DNA of 64,000 nucleotides. Source: Pseudoxanthomonas helianthi (lineage in GTDB: Bacteria; Pseudomonadota; Gammaproteobacteria; Xanthomonadales; Xanthomonadaceae). Below the pieces are notes generated by a model that worked only from the letters and a program-made list of their open reading frames with translations, made no database searches and was not told where the DNA came from. The stretch's first letter is position 1. The number at the start of each line of letters is the position of its first letter. The translations under genes were made by a program, and so were the position numbers. Where the stretch lies: positions 859,592-923,591 of the forward strand of contig NZ_JAGKTC010000002.1 of NCBI RefSeq assembly GCF_017939625.1, in the 5' to 3' direction. Of the stretch, positions 55,636 through 64,000 are shown one piece after another.

Positions 55636-56202
55636 TCAGTCCGCGCGACCGCCGAATTCGCCGGTATCGGTGTTCACCAGCACGCGTTCGCCGGTGACGA
55701 TGTACTCGGGCACCATGATCTCGATGCCGGTGGACAGCTTGGCCGGCTTCGGGCGCTTGGTCGCCGTGCCGCCCTTCAGTTCCGGTGGGGTTTCGATCAC
55801 CTCCAGCGCCACGTGCTGCGGCAGTTGCAGCGCCACCGGCTGTTCGTCGATGACCTGCACGTAGCAGCCGCTCAGGCCGTCGGTGATGTAGCCGGCGTCG
55901 TCGCCCAGGGTCTCGGCGGAGAGCGTGTAGGGGGTGTAGTCCTCGTCGTCGAGGAATACGAAGTCCTCGCCGTCCTTGTACGAGAACGTGGCCTGCCTGC
56001 GCAGCAGTTCCACTTCGGTCAGGCTGTCGTCGGCATCGAAGCTGGCATCCAGCTTGGTGCCGCCGGGCACGCTGTACATGATGAAGCGGAAGCGCACGTT
56101 GCCGCCGCGGCCCTGCGGGGAGCTGCGCTCGATGTCGCGGACCTGGTACACGCCGCCATTGTGCTCGACGACGTTGCCTTTCTTGATTTCGAAAGCTTTC
56201 AT
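55636..56202 (-). CDS. efpL: Elongation factor P-like protein (YeiP/EfpL)
   Basis: A 188-residue three-domain EF-P paralogue. It begins [20 protein letters not shown]. In the loop that carries the modified lysine of EF-P it has SSPQGRGG with Arg32, as in EfpL/YeiP, which needs no lysine modification. Domains II and III (about 65-188) are complete and end GEFGGRAD. It should bind ribosomes stalled at proline-rich or related motifs. It is probably monocistronic, convergent with DUF4105. Confidence 0.93.
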   Translation of the reverse strand: MKAFEIKKGNVVEHNGGVYQVRDIERSSPQGRGGNVRFRFIMYSVPGGTKLDASFDADDSLTEVELLRRQATFSYKDGEDFVFLDDEDYTPYTLSAETLGDDAGYITDGLSGCYVQVIDEQPVALQLPQHVALEVIETPPELKGGTATKRPKPAKLSTGIEIMVPEYIVTGERVLVNTDTGEFGGRAD

Positions 56203-56321
56203 TTGGGGTTCGGTGTCTCTTGGGTTGTCGTCCCGAGCGCAGCGGGGGATCTGCTGTCGCCAGGGCGGATGGAGAAACAGGTCCCTTCCCCCGCTTGGCG
56301 AGGACCGGGACGACAGCGCAA

Positions 56322-57092
56322 TTACTTCGGCGCCAGCCGCACCGCGCCGTCGAGGCGGATGGTTTCGCCGTTGAGGTAGCGGTTGCGCAGGATGAAGCCG
56401 ACGGTTTCGGCGAATTCCTCGGGCTTGCCGAGGCGCGACGGGAACGGGATCGATGCGTTCAAAGATTGCTGCACGCTTTCGGGCATGCCGTCGACCATCG
56501 GCGTCCAGAAGATGCCGGGTGCTACGGTCATCACGCGGATGCCGAAGCGGGCCAGTTCGCGCGCCATCGGCAGGGTCATGCCGACCACGCCGCCCTTGCT
56601 GGCCGAATACGCGGCCTGGCCGATCTGGCCGTCGTACGCGGCGACGCTGGCGGTGTTGACGATCACGCCGCGCTCGCCGTCCTCGCCGGGCGCGTTGTGC
56701 TGCATCGCATCGGCGGCGGCCTTGGCCACGTTGAAGCTGCCGACCAGGTTGACCATCACCGTGGTCTGGAACGTGGACAGCGCCATCGGCGCTTCCTTGC
56801 CCAGCACACGGCCCGCGCCGAGGATGCCGGCGCAGTTGATCGCCGCGTTGAGGCCGCCGAGGAACTCCTTCGCGGCGGCGACATTGGCAGCTACGCCGGC
56901 TTCGTCGGTCACGTCGGTGCGGAAATAGCGCGCGTTGCCGGCGCCGAGTTCTTCGACCGCGGCCGGGCCCTTGTCGTCGTTGACATCGAACAGGGCGACC
57001 TTGCCGCCTTGGGAAACGAGGTGCCGGGCCACGGCCAGGCCGAGGCCGGAGACGCCGCCGGTGACGATGGCGAGGGTATCGGACGGTTGCAT
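56322..57092 (-). CDS. SDR family 3-hydroxyacyl-CoA dehydrogenase-like oxidoreductase
   Basis: A 256-residue classical short-chain dehydrogenase with TGGVSGLG at 11-18, an Asp after strand 2 (LFDVND, favouring NAD), Ser149, Tyr162 and Lys166 (YSASK). The insertion [19 protein letters not shown] and [15 protein letters not shown] match the HSD10-like type that oxidises 3-hydroxy-2-methylacyl-CoA in branched-chain amino acid breakdown. The nearby liu genes support that assignment, but the exact acyl substrate is an inference. Confidence 0.88.
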   Translation of the reverse strand: MQPSDTLAIVTGGVSGLGLAVARHLVSQGGKVALFDVNDDKGPAAVEELGAGNARYFRTDVTDEAGVAANVAAAKEFLGGLNAAINCAGILGAGRVLGKEAPMALSTFQTTVMVNLVGSFNVAKAAADAMQHNAPGEDGERGVIVNTASVAAYDGQIGQAAYSASKGGVVGMTLPMARELARFGIRVMTVAPGIFWTPMVDGMPESVQQSLNASIPFPSRLGKPEEFAETVGFILRNRYLNGETIRLDGAVRLAPK

Positions 57093-57138
57093 GCAGGGAT
57101 CCGGGGAAAAGAAGCCGGCATTTTACCGGATGGGGTTT

Positions 57139-57161
57139 GTGGGAGCGGCCTTCGCTCCCAC
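57139..57161. repeat. GTGGGAGCG hairpin
   Basis: GTGGGAGCG (57139-57147) and CGCTCCCAC (57153-57161) form a perfect 9-bp stem with loop GCCTT. It is a single short member of the same repeat class, located between the GNAT and SDR genes. Confidence 0.8.
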
Positions 57162-57189
57162 AGGGCTACCACAGTCCCTAGGACCGCCC

Positions 57190-57693
57190 CTACAGGTCGC
57201 GCAGATAGAAGCTGTTGCACCCGCCGTGGCCGGTGTCGCCCAGCGGCCCGCCGATGCGGCGGAAACCGCTGCGTTCGTACAAGCGCATCGCCGCGTCCAT
57301 GCCGGTCAGGGTCTCGAGGTAGCAGCGGCGGAAACCGAAGCCGCGCGCGGCTTCGAGGCATCGGGCCATCATCGCGCTGCCTGCGCCCAGTCCGCGCGCC
57401 TCCGGCAGGAAATACATCTTGCGCAGTTCGCAGGTGTCGGCGTCGCCGCCGGTGAGCGGGGCCACGCCGCCGCCGCCGAGCACCTCGCCGCCGCGTTCGA
57501 CCACGAAATAAGCGGAGCGCGGTTCGGCGTAGGCGCGGCTCATCCAGTCCACTTCGGGGTCGTTGATGGCGAAGCCGGAGCCACAGGCGCCGAATTCAGG
57601 CATGACCGTGCGGATGATGCGGGCCACGACCGCGTCGTCGCGCAGTGCGATCGGACGAATCGACCAGGGGGTGGAGGCGGGCGTTTCAGCCAT
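57190..57693 (-). CDS. GNAT family N-acetyltransferase
   Basis: A 167-residue acetyltransferase with the acetyl-CoA loop LPEARGLGAGSAMMARCLEAARGFG (Q/RxxGxG/A type) at about 98-122 and a C-terminal strand RLYERSGFRRIGGPLG. Acceptor substrate is unknown. It overlaps the GGDEF-EAL gene by 8 bp on the same strand, so the two are likely co-transcribed. Confidence 0.88.
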   Translation of the reverse strand: MAETPASTPWSIRPIALRDDAVVARIIRTVMPEFGACGSGFAINDPEVDWMSRAYAEPRSAYFVVERGGEVLGGGGVAPLTGGDADTCELRKMYFLPEARGLGAGSAMMARCLEAARGFGFRRCYLETLTGMDAAMRLYERSGFRRIGGPLGDTGHGGCNSFYLRDL

Positions 57694-60247
57694 TGGACAG
57701 CCGGTCGAGCGGGGTTTCTTCCCTCAGGCGGCGCGCGAAATCGTCGGGCGACAGGCCCGGCGCGAACAGGAAACCCTGGCCGATCGGCACGCCGAGGCCG
57801 AGCAGGAACTGGCGCTGCGCCTCCGACTCCACGCCTTCGGCGACCAGCCCCAGCCCCAGGCTGCGGGCGATGCCCGATACCGCTTGGCAGACCGCCACGT
57901 CCGAGCGGTTGTTCGGCACGCCCTCGGTGAACAACTGGCTCAGCTTGAGCCCGTGGATCGGCAGCCGGCGCAGGTAGTTCAATGCGCTGTAGCCTTCGCC
58001 GAAATCGTCGATGGTCAGTACCACGCCCAGTGCGCGCAGGTCGGCGAAGGTGCGCAGGGTCGAAGGTGCGTCCTCGATCAGCACGCGTTCGGTGAATTCC
58101 AGTTCCAGCGCCGAGCCGGGCAGGGAAAATTCGTCGAGCACCGCGCGCACGCGTTCGGCCAGTTCGTCGCCGACGAACTGGCGGTACGACACGTTGACCG
58201 CGACGCGCACGATGCCCAGGCCCTGGTCCTGCCACGCGCGCACCTGGCGGCACGCTTCGCGCAGCACCCATTGGCCGATGCGCACGATGTCGCCGGTGGT
58301 CTCGGCGTGGCTGATGAAAAGATCCGGGCGCAATTCGCCCAGCTGGTGGCTCTGCCAGCGGATCAGCGCTTCGGCGGCGACCACGCGGCCGAAGCGCAGG
58401 TCGACCTGCGGCTGGTAGACCAGGTGGAATTCGTCGTTGTCGACCGCGCGGCGCAATTGCGATTCGATCTGCAGGCGGTCCTGCTGGCGGCGCGCCAGTT
58501 CGGGGGTGAAGGCCTGCCAGCCGTTGCGGCCGCGGCGCTTGCTGTCGTACATGGCCAGGTCGGCGTTCTGGATCAGCGCCTGCGGACGGTCGCCGTCCTG
58601 CGGCGCGTGGGCGACGCCGATGCTGGCGGTGATGGCGAATTCGTCCTTGCCGAAGCGGAACGAATCGGCGAAGGCGCCGAGGATGCGTTCGGCCAGCCGC
58701 TCCGGTTGTTGCGGATCGCCGGTGGCATCGCAGGCGACCAGGAATTCGTCGCCGCCGAAACGCGCGATCAGTCCCTCGGTGCCGACCGCGTTGGCGATGC
58801 GCCGCGCGGCGCGCACCAGCAGCTCGTCGCCGGCGTTGTGGCCCAGCGCGTCGTTGACCGTCTTGAAGCGGTCCAGGTCGATGTACAGCACCGCGATCTG
58901 GGCCTGGGCCGGATCGGCCAGGCGCTCTTCCAGCGCGTCCAGCACCGCGTCGCGATTGAGCAGGCCGGTCAACGGATCGGTGCGCGCCAGCACGCGCAGG
59001 CTTTCCTCGTCGCGCTTGTCGGTGGTGATGTCCTGCACGGTGCCGGTCAGGTACGGCGAGGCGGTCTGCCGCGTTTCCAGCTCGCCGATGACCCGGACCC
59101 AGAACGGTTCGCCGTTGGCGCGCATGCCCTGCAGCTCCAGGTCGAATCCGCCGCCATCGGTCGCGCGCTGCAGCGCTTCGCGGAAGCGCGCGCGCTCGCC
59201 TTCGCGCAGGCAGGCCAGCACGTCGACCAGGCCTTCGGGTTTCTCGTGCGGGCCGAGGATGCGCAGCGCTTCGTCGGTCAGGAACACGCGGTCGCGGCCC
59301 AGGTCGATTTCCCAGCCGCCGATATGCGCCAGCGCCTGGGCGCGGTCGAACAGGGTGCTGTTGCGTTTCAGGTGGGTGACGTCGCTGAACAGGGTCAGCA
59401 TCTGGTGCGGCTTCGATGCGCCCGGCGCGTATTGCGGCACCACCGTCGCGGAAATCCAGGTCAGCTGGCGGCGTCCGCGGTGATACATGCCCAGCAGGCT
59501 GCTTTCGACGATGCGGCCGCTGCGCATGCAGCGCACGCTGGGCAGTTCGTCGTAGGGCATCTGGCTGCCGTCTTCGCGCAGCGGGATCCAGTTCTCCAGA
59601 CGCATGGCGTCTTCGAGCGATTCGCCGCTGCGCAGGCCGATCATGCGCAGGGCGGCCGAATTGGCGTACTGGAAGCTGCCGGACATGTCCTGGATCAGGA
59701 TGCCCACATCGATCAGTTCCATCAGCTCGCGGTAGCGGGTTTCCGCCTCGCCGCGCTGGCTGAGGTCGCGGGCGACGGCGACGATGCTCTTGCGCCCCTC
59801 GAAATCGAAGTTGGCCGAATGCACCTCCACCGGGAAGCGGCTGCCGTCCGCGCGCATGTTGGTGACTTCGATGACGAAGGTCTCGCCGCGGTTCAGCGTT
59901 TCCCAGACCGGAGCCATGTGGTCGCGCGGCAGGTCGGGGTTGAGGAAATCGATGTTCCTGCCGACGATCTCCTCGCGCGGGCGCCGGTACGCGGCGATGC
60001 CCGCCTTGTTGAGGTCCAGCACGGTGCCGTCCTCGGAAAGGATGCTGACCGGGTCGGGCACCGCGTCGAACAGCGCACGGTAGCGCGAACGCGCCGCATC
60101 GGCGTCGATGGCCAGTGCGCGCAGTTCGATGGCGGCACGGGCGAGCAGGTCGCGGGTTTCGGCGGGCAGCACCGGATCGCGGCCGGCCGCTTCCAGTGCC
60201 GCCGCAAGGCCATCGCTGGGCAACGGCGGCGGCGTGTTCGCGTTCAC
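57686..60247 (-). CDS. PAS-GGDEF-EAL cyclic di-GMP signalling protein
   Basis: An 853-residue cytoplasmic protein without membrane helices. Three PAS modules are seen (about 55-165, 170-290 and 300-410), then GGDEF with an intact active site GGDEF at 498-502 and no RxxD inhibitory site in front, then EAL at 626-628. In the EAL domain N685, E720, D747, D748, K768, E804 and Q824 are kept, but the usual KID Asp is Ser770 (LKLSQ) and the loop DDFGTGYSS reads DDFGEGYSA. The start is a GTG at 60247 overlapping the HMG-CoA lyase stop (GTGA). Confidence 0.92.
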   Translation of the reverse strand: MNANTPPPLPSDGLAAALEAAGRDPVLPAETRDLLARAAIELRALAIDADAARSRYRALFDAVPDPVSILSEDGTVLDLNKAGIAAYRRPREEIVGRNIDFLNPDLPRDHMAPVWETLNRGETFVIEVTNMRADGSRFPVEVHSANFDFEGRKSIVAVARDLSQRGEAETRYRELMELIDVGILIQDMSGSFQYANSAALRMIGLRSGESLEDAMRLENWIPLREDGSQMPYDELPSVRCMRSGRIVESSLLGMYHRGRRQLTWISATVVPQYAPGASKPHQMLTLFSDVTHLKRNSTLFDRAQALAHIGGWEIDLGRDRVFLTDEALRILGPHEKPEGLVDVLACLREGERARFREALQRATDGGGFDLELQGMRANGEPFWVRVIGELETRQTASPYLTGTVQDITTDKRDEESLRVLARTDPLTGLLNRDAVLDALEERLADPAQAQIAVLYIDLDRFKTVNDALGHNAGDELLVRAARRIANAVGTEGLIARFGGDEFLVACDATGDPQQPERLAERILGAFADSFRFGKDEFAITASIGVAHAPQDGDRPQALIQNADLAMYDSKRRGRNGWQAFTPELARRQQDRLQIESQLRRAVDNDEFHLVYQPQVDLRFGRVVAAEALIRWQSHQLGELRPDLFISHAETTGDIVRIGQWVLREACRQVRAWQDQGLGIVRVAVNVSYRQFVGDELAERVRAVLDEFSLPGSALELEFTERVLIEDAPSTLRTFADLRALGVVLTIDDFGEGYSALNYLRRLPIHGLKLSQLFTEGVPNNRSDVAVCQAVSGIARSLGLGLVAEGVESEAQRQFLLGLGVPIGQGFLFAPGLSPDDFARRLREETPLDRLSNG

Positions 60248-61137
60248 GCGGCGGCCAGCGCCTTGGCGACCTTGCTGCCGGTTTCGCGGCCGAGCAAGCC
60301 GGCCAGCCAGCGCCCGGTTTCGCCGAGGCGCGGCAAGTCGATGCCGGTCTGCATGCCCATGCCGTGCAGCAGGTAAACCACATCCTCGGTGGCGACGTTG
60401 CCGCTGGCGCCCTTCGCATAAGGGCAGCCGCCGGTGCCGGAAACCGCGGCGTCGACCACGCGCACCCCCGCTTCGAGGCAGGCCAGGATGTTGGCCAGGG
60501 CCTGACCGTAGGTGTCGTGGAAATGCACTGCGAGAGCGGGCATTGGTACTTCGGCCGCGACGGCTTCCAGCATCGCCCGCGCCTTGTGCGGGGTGCCGAC
60601 GCCGATGGTGTCGCCCAGCGAAATCTCGTAGCAGCCCAGTTCGTGCAAGCGACTGGCGACACGCACCACGTCGGTCACCGGGACTTCGCCCTGGTAGGGG
60701 CAGCCCAGTACCGTGGAGACGTAGCCGCGCACCTTGACCCCGTCGGCGGCGGCGCGCGCCAGCACGGGTCTGAAGCGTTCGATGGATTCGTCGATGCCGG
60801 CGTTGGTGTTCCTGCGGTTGAAGGCTTCCGAAGCGGCGGTGAACACCGCCACTTCCTCGGCGCCGACCGCGCGGGCGCGCTCGTAGCCTTGCTCGTTCGG
60901 CACCAGCACCGGATACGCGACACCCGGCTTGCGCGCGATGGCGGAGAACACTTCCGCGGCGTCGGCCAACTGCGGGATCCATTTCGGGCTGACAAAGCTG
61001 GTCGCCTCGATACTGCGCAGGCCCGTCTGCGACAGGCGGTCGATCAGTTCGATCTTGTCCGCGGTCGCGACCATGGCTTTTTCGTTCTGCAGCCCGTCCC
61101 GCGGGCCGACTTCGACGATGCGGACGAAATCGCTCAT
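60244..61137 (-). CDS. mvaB: Hydroxymethylglutaryl-CoA lyase
   Basis: Cleaves HMG-CoA to acetoacetate and acetyl-CoA, the last step of leucine degradation (LiuE of the liu pathway). The 297-residue TIM-barrel protein has VEVGPRDGLQNEK at the N-terminus, HFHDTYGQALAN (metal His pair) and the signature SGTGGCPYAKGASGN with the catalytic Cys. It is 9 bp downstream of the biotin carboxylase gene and is overlapped at its end by the cyclic di-GMP gene, so all are in one transcript. Confidence 0.96.
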   Translation of the reverse strand: MSDFVRIVEVGPRDGLQNEKAMVATADKIELIDRLSQTGLRSIEATSFVSPKWIPQLADAAEVFSAIARKPGVAYPVLVPNEQGYERARAVGAEEVAVFTAASEAFNRRNTNAGIDESIERFRPVLARAAADGVKVRGYVSTVLGCPYQGEVPVTDVVRVASRLHELGCYEISLGDTIGVGTPHKARAMLEAVAAEVPMPALAVHFHDTYGQALANILACLEAGVRVVDAAVSGTGGCPYAKGASGNVATEDVVYLLHGMGMQTGIDLPRLGETGRWLAGLLGRETGSKVAKALAAA

Positions 61138-61146
61138 GCGCTCGCC

Positions 61147-63141
<1,995 letters not shown>

Positions 63142-63159
63142 GAAGGCTCTTGGCAGGCG

Positions 63160-63546
63160 TTAACCGGGCAGGTGGCAGACCGCTTCGATGTTGTGCCCGT
63201 CCGGGTCCAGCACGAAGGCGCCGTAATAGTTCTCGTGGTAGTGCGGGCGCAGGCCCGGAGCACCGTTGTCGCGGCCGCCCGCGGCCAGCGCAGCGGCATG
63301 GAACGCATCGACCTTGGCGCGGCTGTCGGCGACGAAAGCGACGTGCGTGTGCAGGGATGGCCTGCCATCGTCGCCGAACCAGAAATACGGCTTGCCTTCG
63401 CTGCCGAAACCGGCGGTGCTGCCGTTGCCGGTCTGTTCGGGCGTGACCTCCATCACCAGGCCGATGCCCAGCGGAGCCAGCGACTGCGCGTAGAACGCCT
63501 TGGCGCGGGCGAAATCGGAAACGGGAATGCCGACATGGTCGAGCAT
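63160..63546 (-). CDS. VOC family (glyoxalase/bleomycin resistance fold) protein
   Basis: A 128-residue vicinal-oxygen-chelate protein: MLDHVGIPVSDFARAKAFYAQSL is the first beta-alpha-beta unit, HTHVAFVADSRAKVDAFHAAAL the second, and YYGAFVLDPDGHNIEAVCH the metal-side strand. Candidate metal ligands are His4, His in HTHVAF and Glu in NIEAV. It is inserted between liuC and liuD on the same strand with tiny gaps, so it is expressed with leucine degradation genes. Reaction unknown. Confidence 0.85.
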   Translation of the reverse strand: MLDHVGIPVSDFARAKAFYAQSLAPLGIGLVMEVTPEQTGNGSTAGFGSEGKPYFWFGDDGRPSLHTHVAFVADSRAKVDAFHAAALAAGGRDNGAPGLRPHYHENYYGAFVLDPDGHNIEAVCHLPG

Positions 63547-63549
63547 GGC

Positions 63550-64000
63550 TTACTCCTTGGCGGTCCAGGCGGGTGGGCGCTTGTCGAGGAACGCCGCGAG
63601 ACCCTCCTGGCCCTCGGGGGACACCCGCAGGCGGGCGATCAGCGCCGCGTTGTCGGCGTCGTGTTTCGCGCCATCGGCATGGGCAGCGACGTCGCGCACC
63701 AGCCGCTTCGCGGATGCGCTGGCGGTGGGTCCGGCTTTCAACAGCAGCGCGACCTGCTTTTGCATTGCGGCATCGAGCTGGTCGATCGGCACGACCTGGT
63801 GCAGCAGGCCGATGCGCAGCGCTTCGGCGGCGTCGAAAATCTCTGCCGTGGCGAAGTAGCGCCGCGCATTGCGCGTGCCGATCGCGGCGATCACATAGGG
63901 CGAGATCACCGCCGGCAGCAGGCCCAGCTTGCTCTCGGTCAGGCCGAACTTCGCTTCGGGCACGCCAATGGCGATGTCGCAGCAGGCGACCAGGCCGACA
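63550..64000 (-). CDS. liuC: Enoyl-CoA hydratase, methylglutaconyl type, 5' end cut by window edge
   Basis: Crotonase-fold hydratase, with 150 C-terminal residues in the window. The first visible residues read VGLVACCDIAIGVPEAKFGLTESKLGLLPAVISPYVIAAIG in overlapping pieces, the typical crotonase core with the catalytic Glu in FGLTESKLGL. The end is RLRVSPEGQEGLAAFLDKRPPAW. The surrounding liuD and HMG-CoA lyase genes point to 3-methylglutaconyl-CoA hydratase. About 110 N-terminal residues lie beyond position 64000. Confidence 0.9.
   Translation of the reverse strand, partial: VGLVACCDIAIGVPEAKFGLTESKLGLLPAVISPYVIAAIGTRNARRYFATAEIFDAAEALRIGLLHQVVPIDQLDAAMQKQVALLLKAGPTASASAKRLVRDVAAHADGAKHDADNAALIARLRVSPEGQEGLAAFLDKRPPAWTAKE

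Noticed and set aside
57563-60376. A 937-codon plus-strand open frame opposite the PAS-GGDEF-EAL gene
   Set aside because: The minus-strand product has complete PAS, GGDEF and EAL motifs. The plus-strand frame has none and shows the typical antisense composition of GC-rich genes.

Overview
The window is a high-G+C, densely packed bacterial chromosome segment with ordinary codon usage throughout. The gene content and order point to a gammaproteobacterium of the Xanthomonadaceae (Lysobacter, Luteimonas, Thermomonas or Pseudoxanthomonas type). The evidence is a serC-pheA-aroA block, a TrpR-like regulator placed directly before hisG and a complete hisGDCBHAF-IE operon, an Entner-Doudoroff and glucokinase block beside a GH1 beta-glucosidase, a leucine-degradation (liu) block, and many short intergenic hairpin repeats of the kind common in this family. 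The genus is an inference. No phage, IS element, CRISPR array, integron or rRNA is present.

Layout. 1-5.7 kb: sugar catabolism, with edd (cut by the left edge), glk and a GH1 beta-glucosidase on the minus strand, divergent from a UgpC/MalK-type sugar ABC ATPase; a LacI-type operator lies between them. 5.7-9.1 kb: infA, then a TetR regulator and an acyl-CoA-binding protein divergent from a bifunctional fatty acyl-CoA reductase. 9.1-15.3 kb: a membrane-anchored Mrr-like protein, a phasin, a secreted metallo-beta-lactamase-fold lactonase, a patatin phospholipase, an FFLEELY-type protein, a PHA-granule protein and an FHA protein. 15.4-19.5 kb: serC, pheA, aroA. 19.6-24.4 kb: two tandem TonB-like proteins, serS, azoR and its divergent LysR regulator. 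24.4-29.6 kb: tRNA-Ser, an NTF2-like lipoprotein, an M28 peptidase, tRNA-Pro, hisS and an unusual histidine/aromatic ammonia-lyase. 29.7-32.8 kb: a thioredoxin-like exported protein and a 7TM diguanylate cyclase. 32.9-40.3 kb: the histidine operon. 40.4-48.7 kb: a phosphoesterase, a YdeI-like protein, a DMT exporter, methionine-salvage mtnC/mtnD/mtnB and two paralogous APC permeases. 48.8-57.7 kb: NUDIX, HAD phosphatase, serA divergent from a D-2-hydroxyglutarate dehydrogenase-like flavoprotein, a DUF2388-DUF4105 pair, EfpL, an SDR and a GNAT. 57.7-64.0 kb: a PAS-GGDEF-EAL protein and the liu genes (HMG-CoA lyase, carboxylase biotin subunit, VOC protein, enoyl-CoA hydratase cut by the right edge).

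The most notable non-coding signals are: (1) a family of paired inverted repeats with 19-27 bp arms in many gene gaps; (2) a 14-bp hairpin that buries the Shine-Dalgarno sequence of one TonB gene; (3) an 8-6-8 palindrome overlapping a promoter ahead of the his operon; and (4) a 12-codon duplicate of the start of mtnC separated from the intact gene by a short palindromic insertion. No clear-cut new defence or mobile system was found. The best candidates for unexplored biology are the acyl-CoA reductase/ACBP/TetR module, the exported DUF2388-DUF4105 pair, and the ammonia-lyase with an internal insertion that is translationally coupled to hisS.
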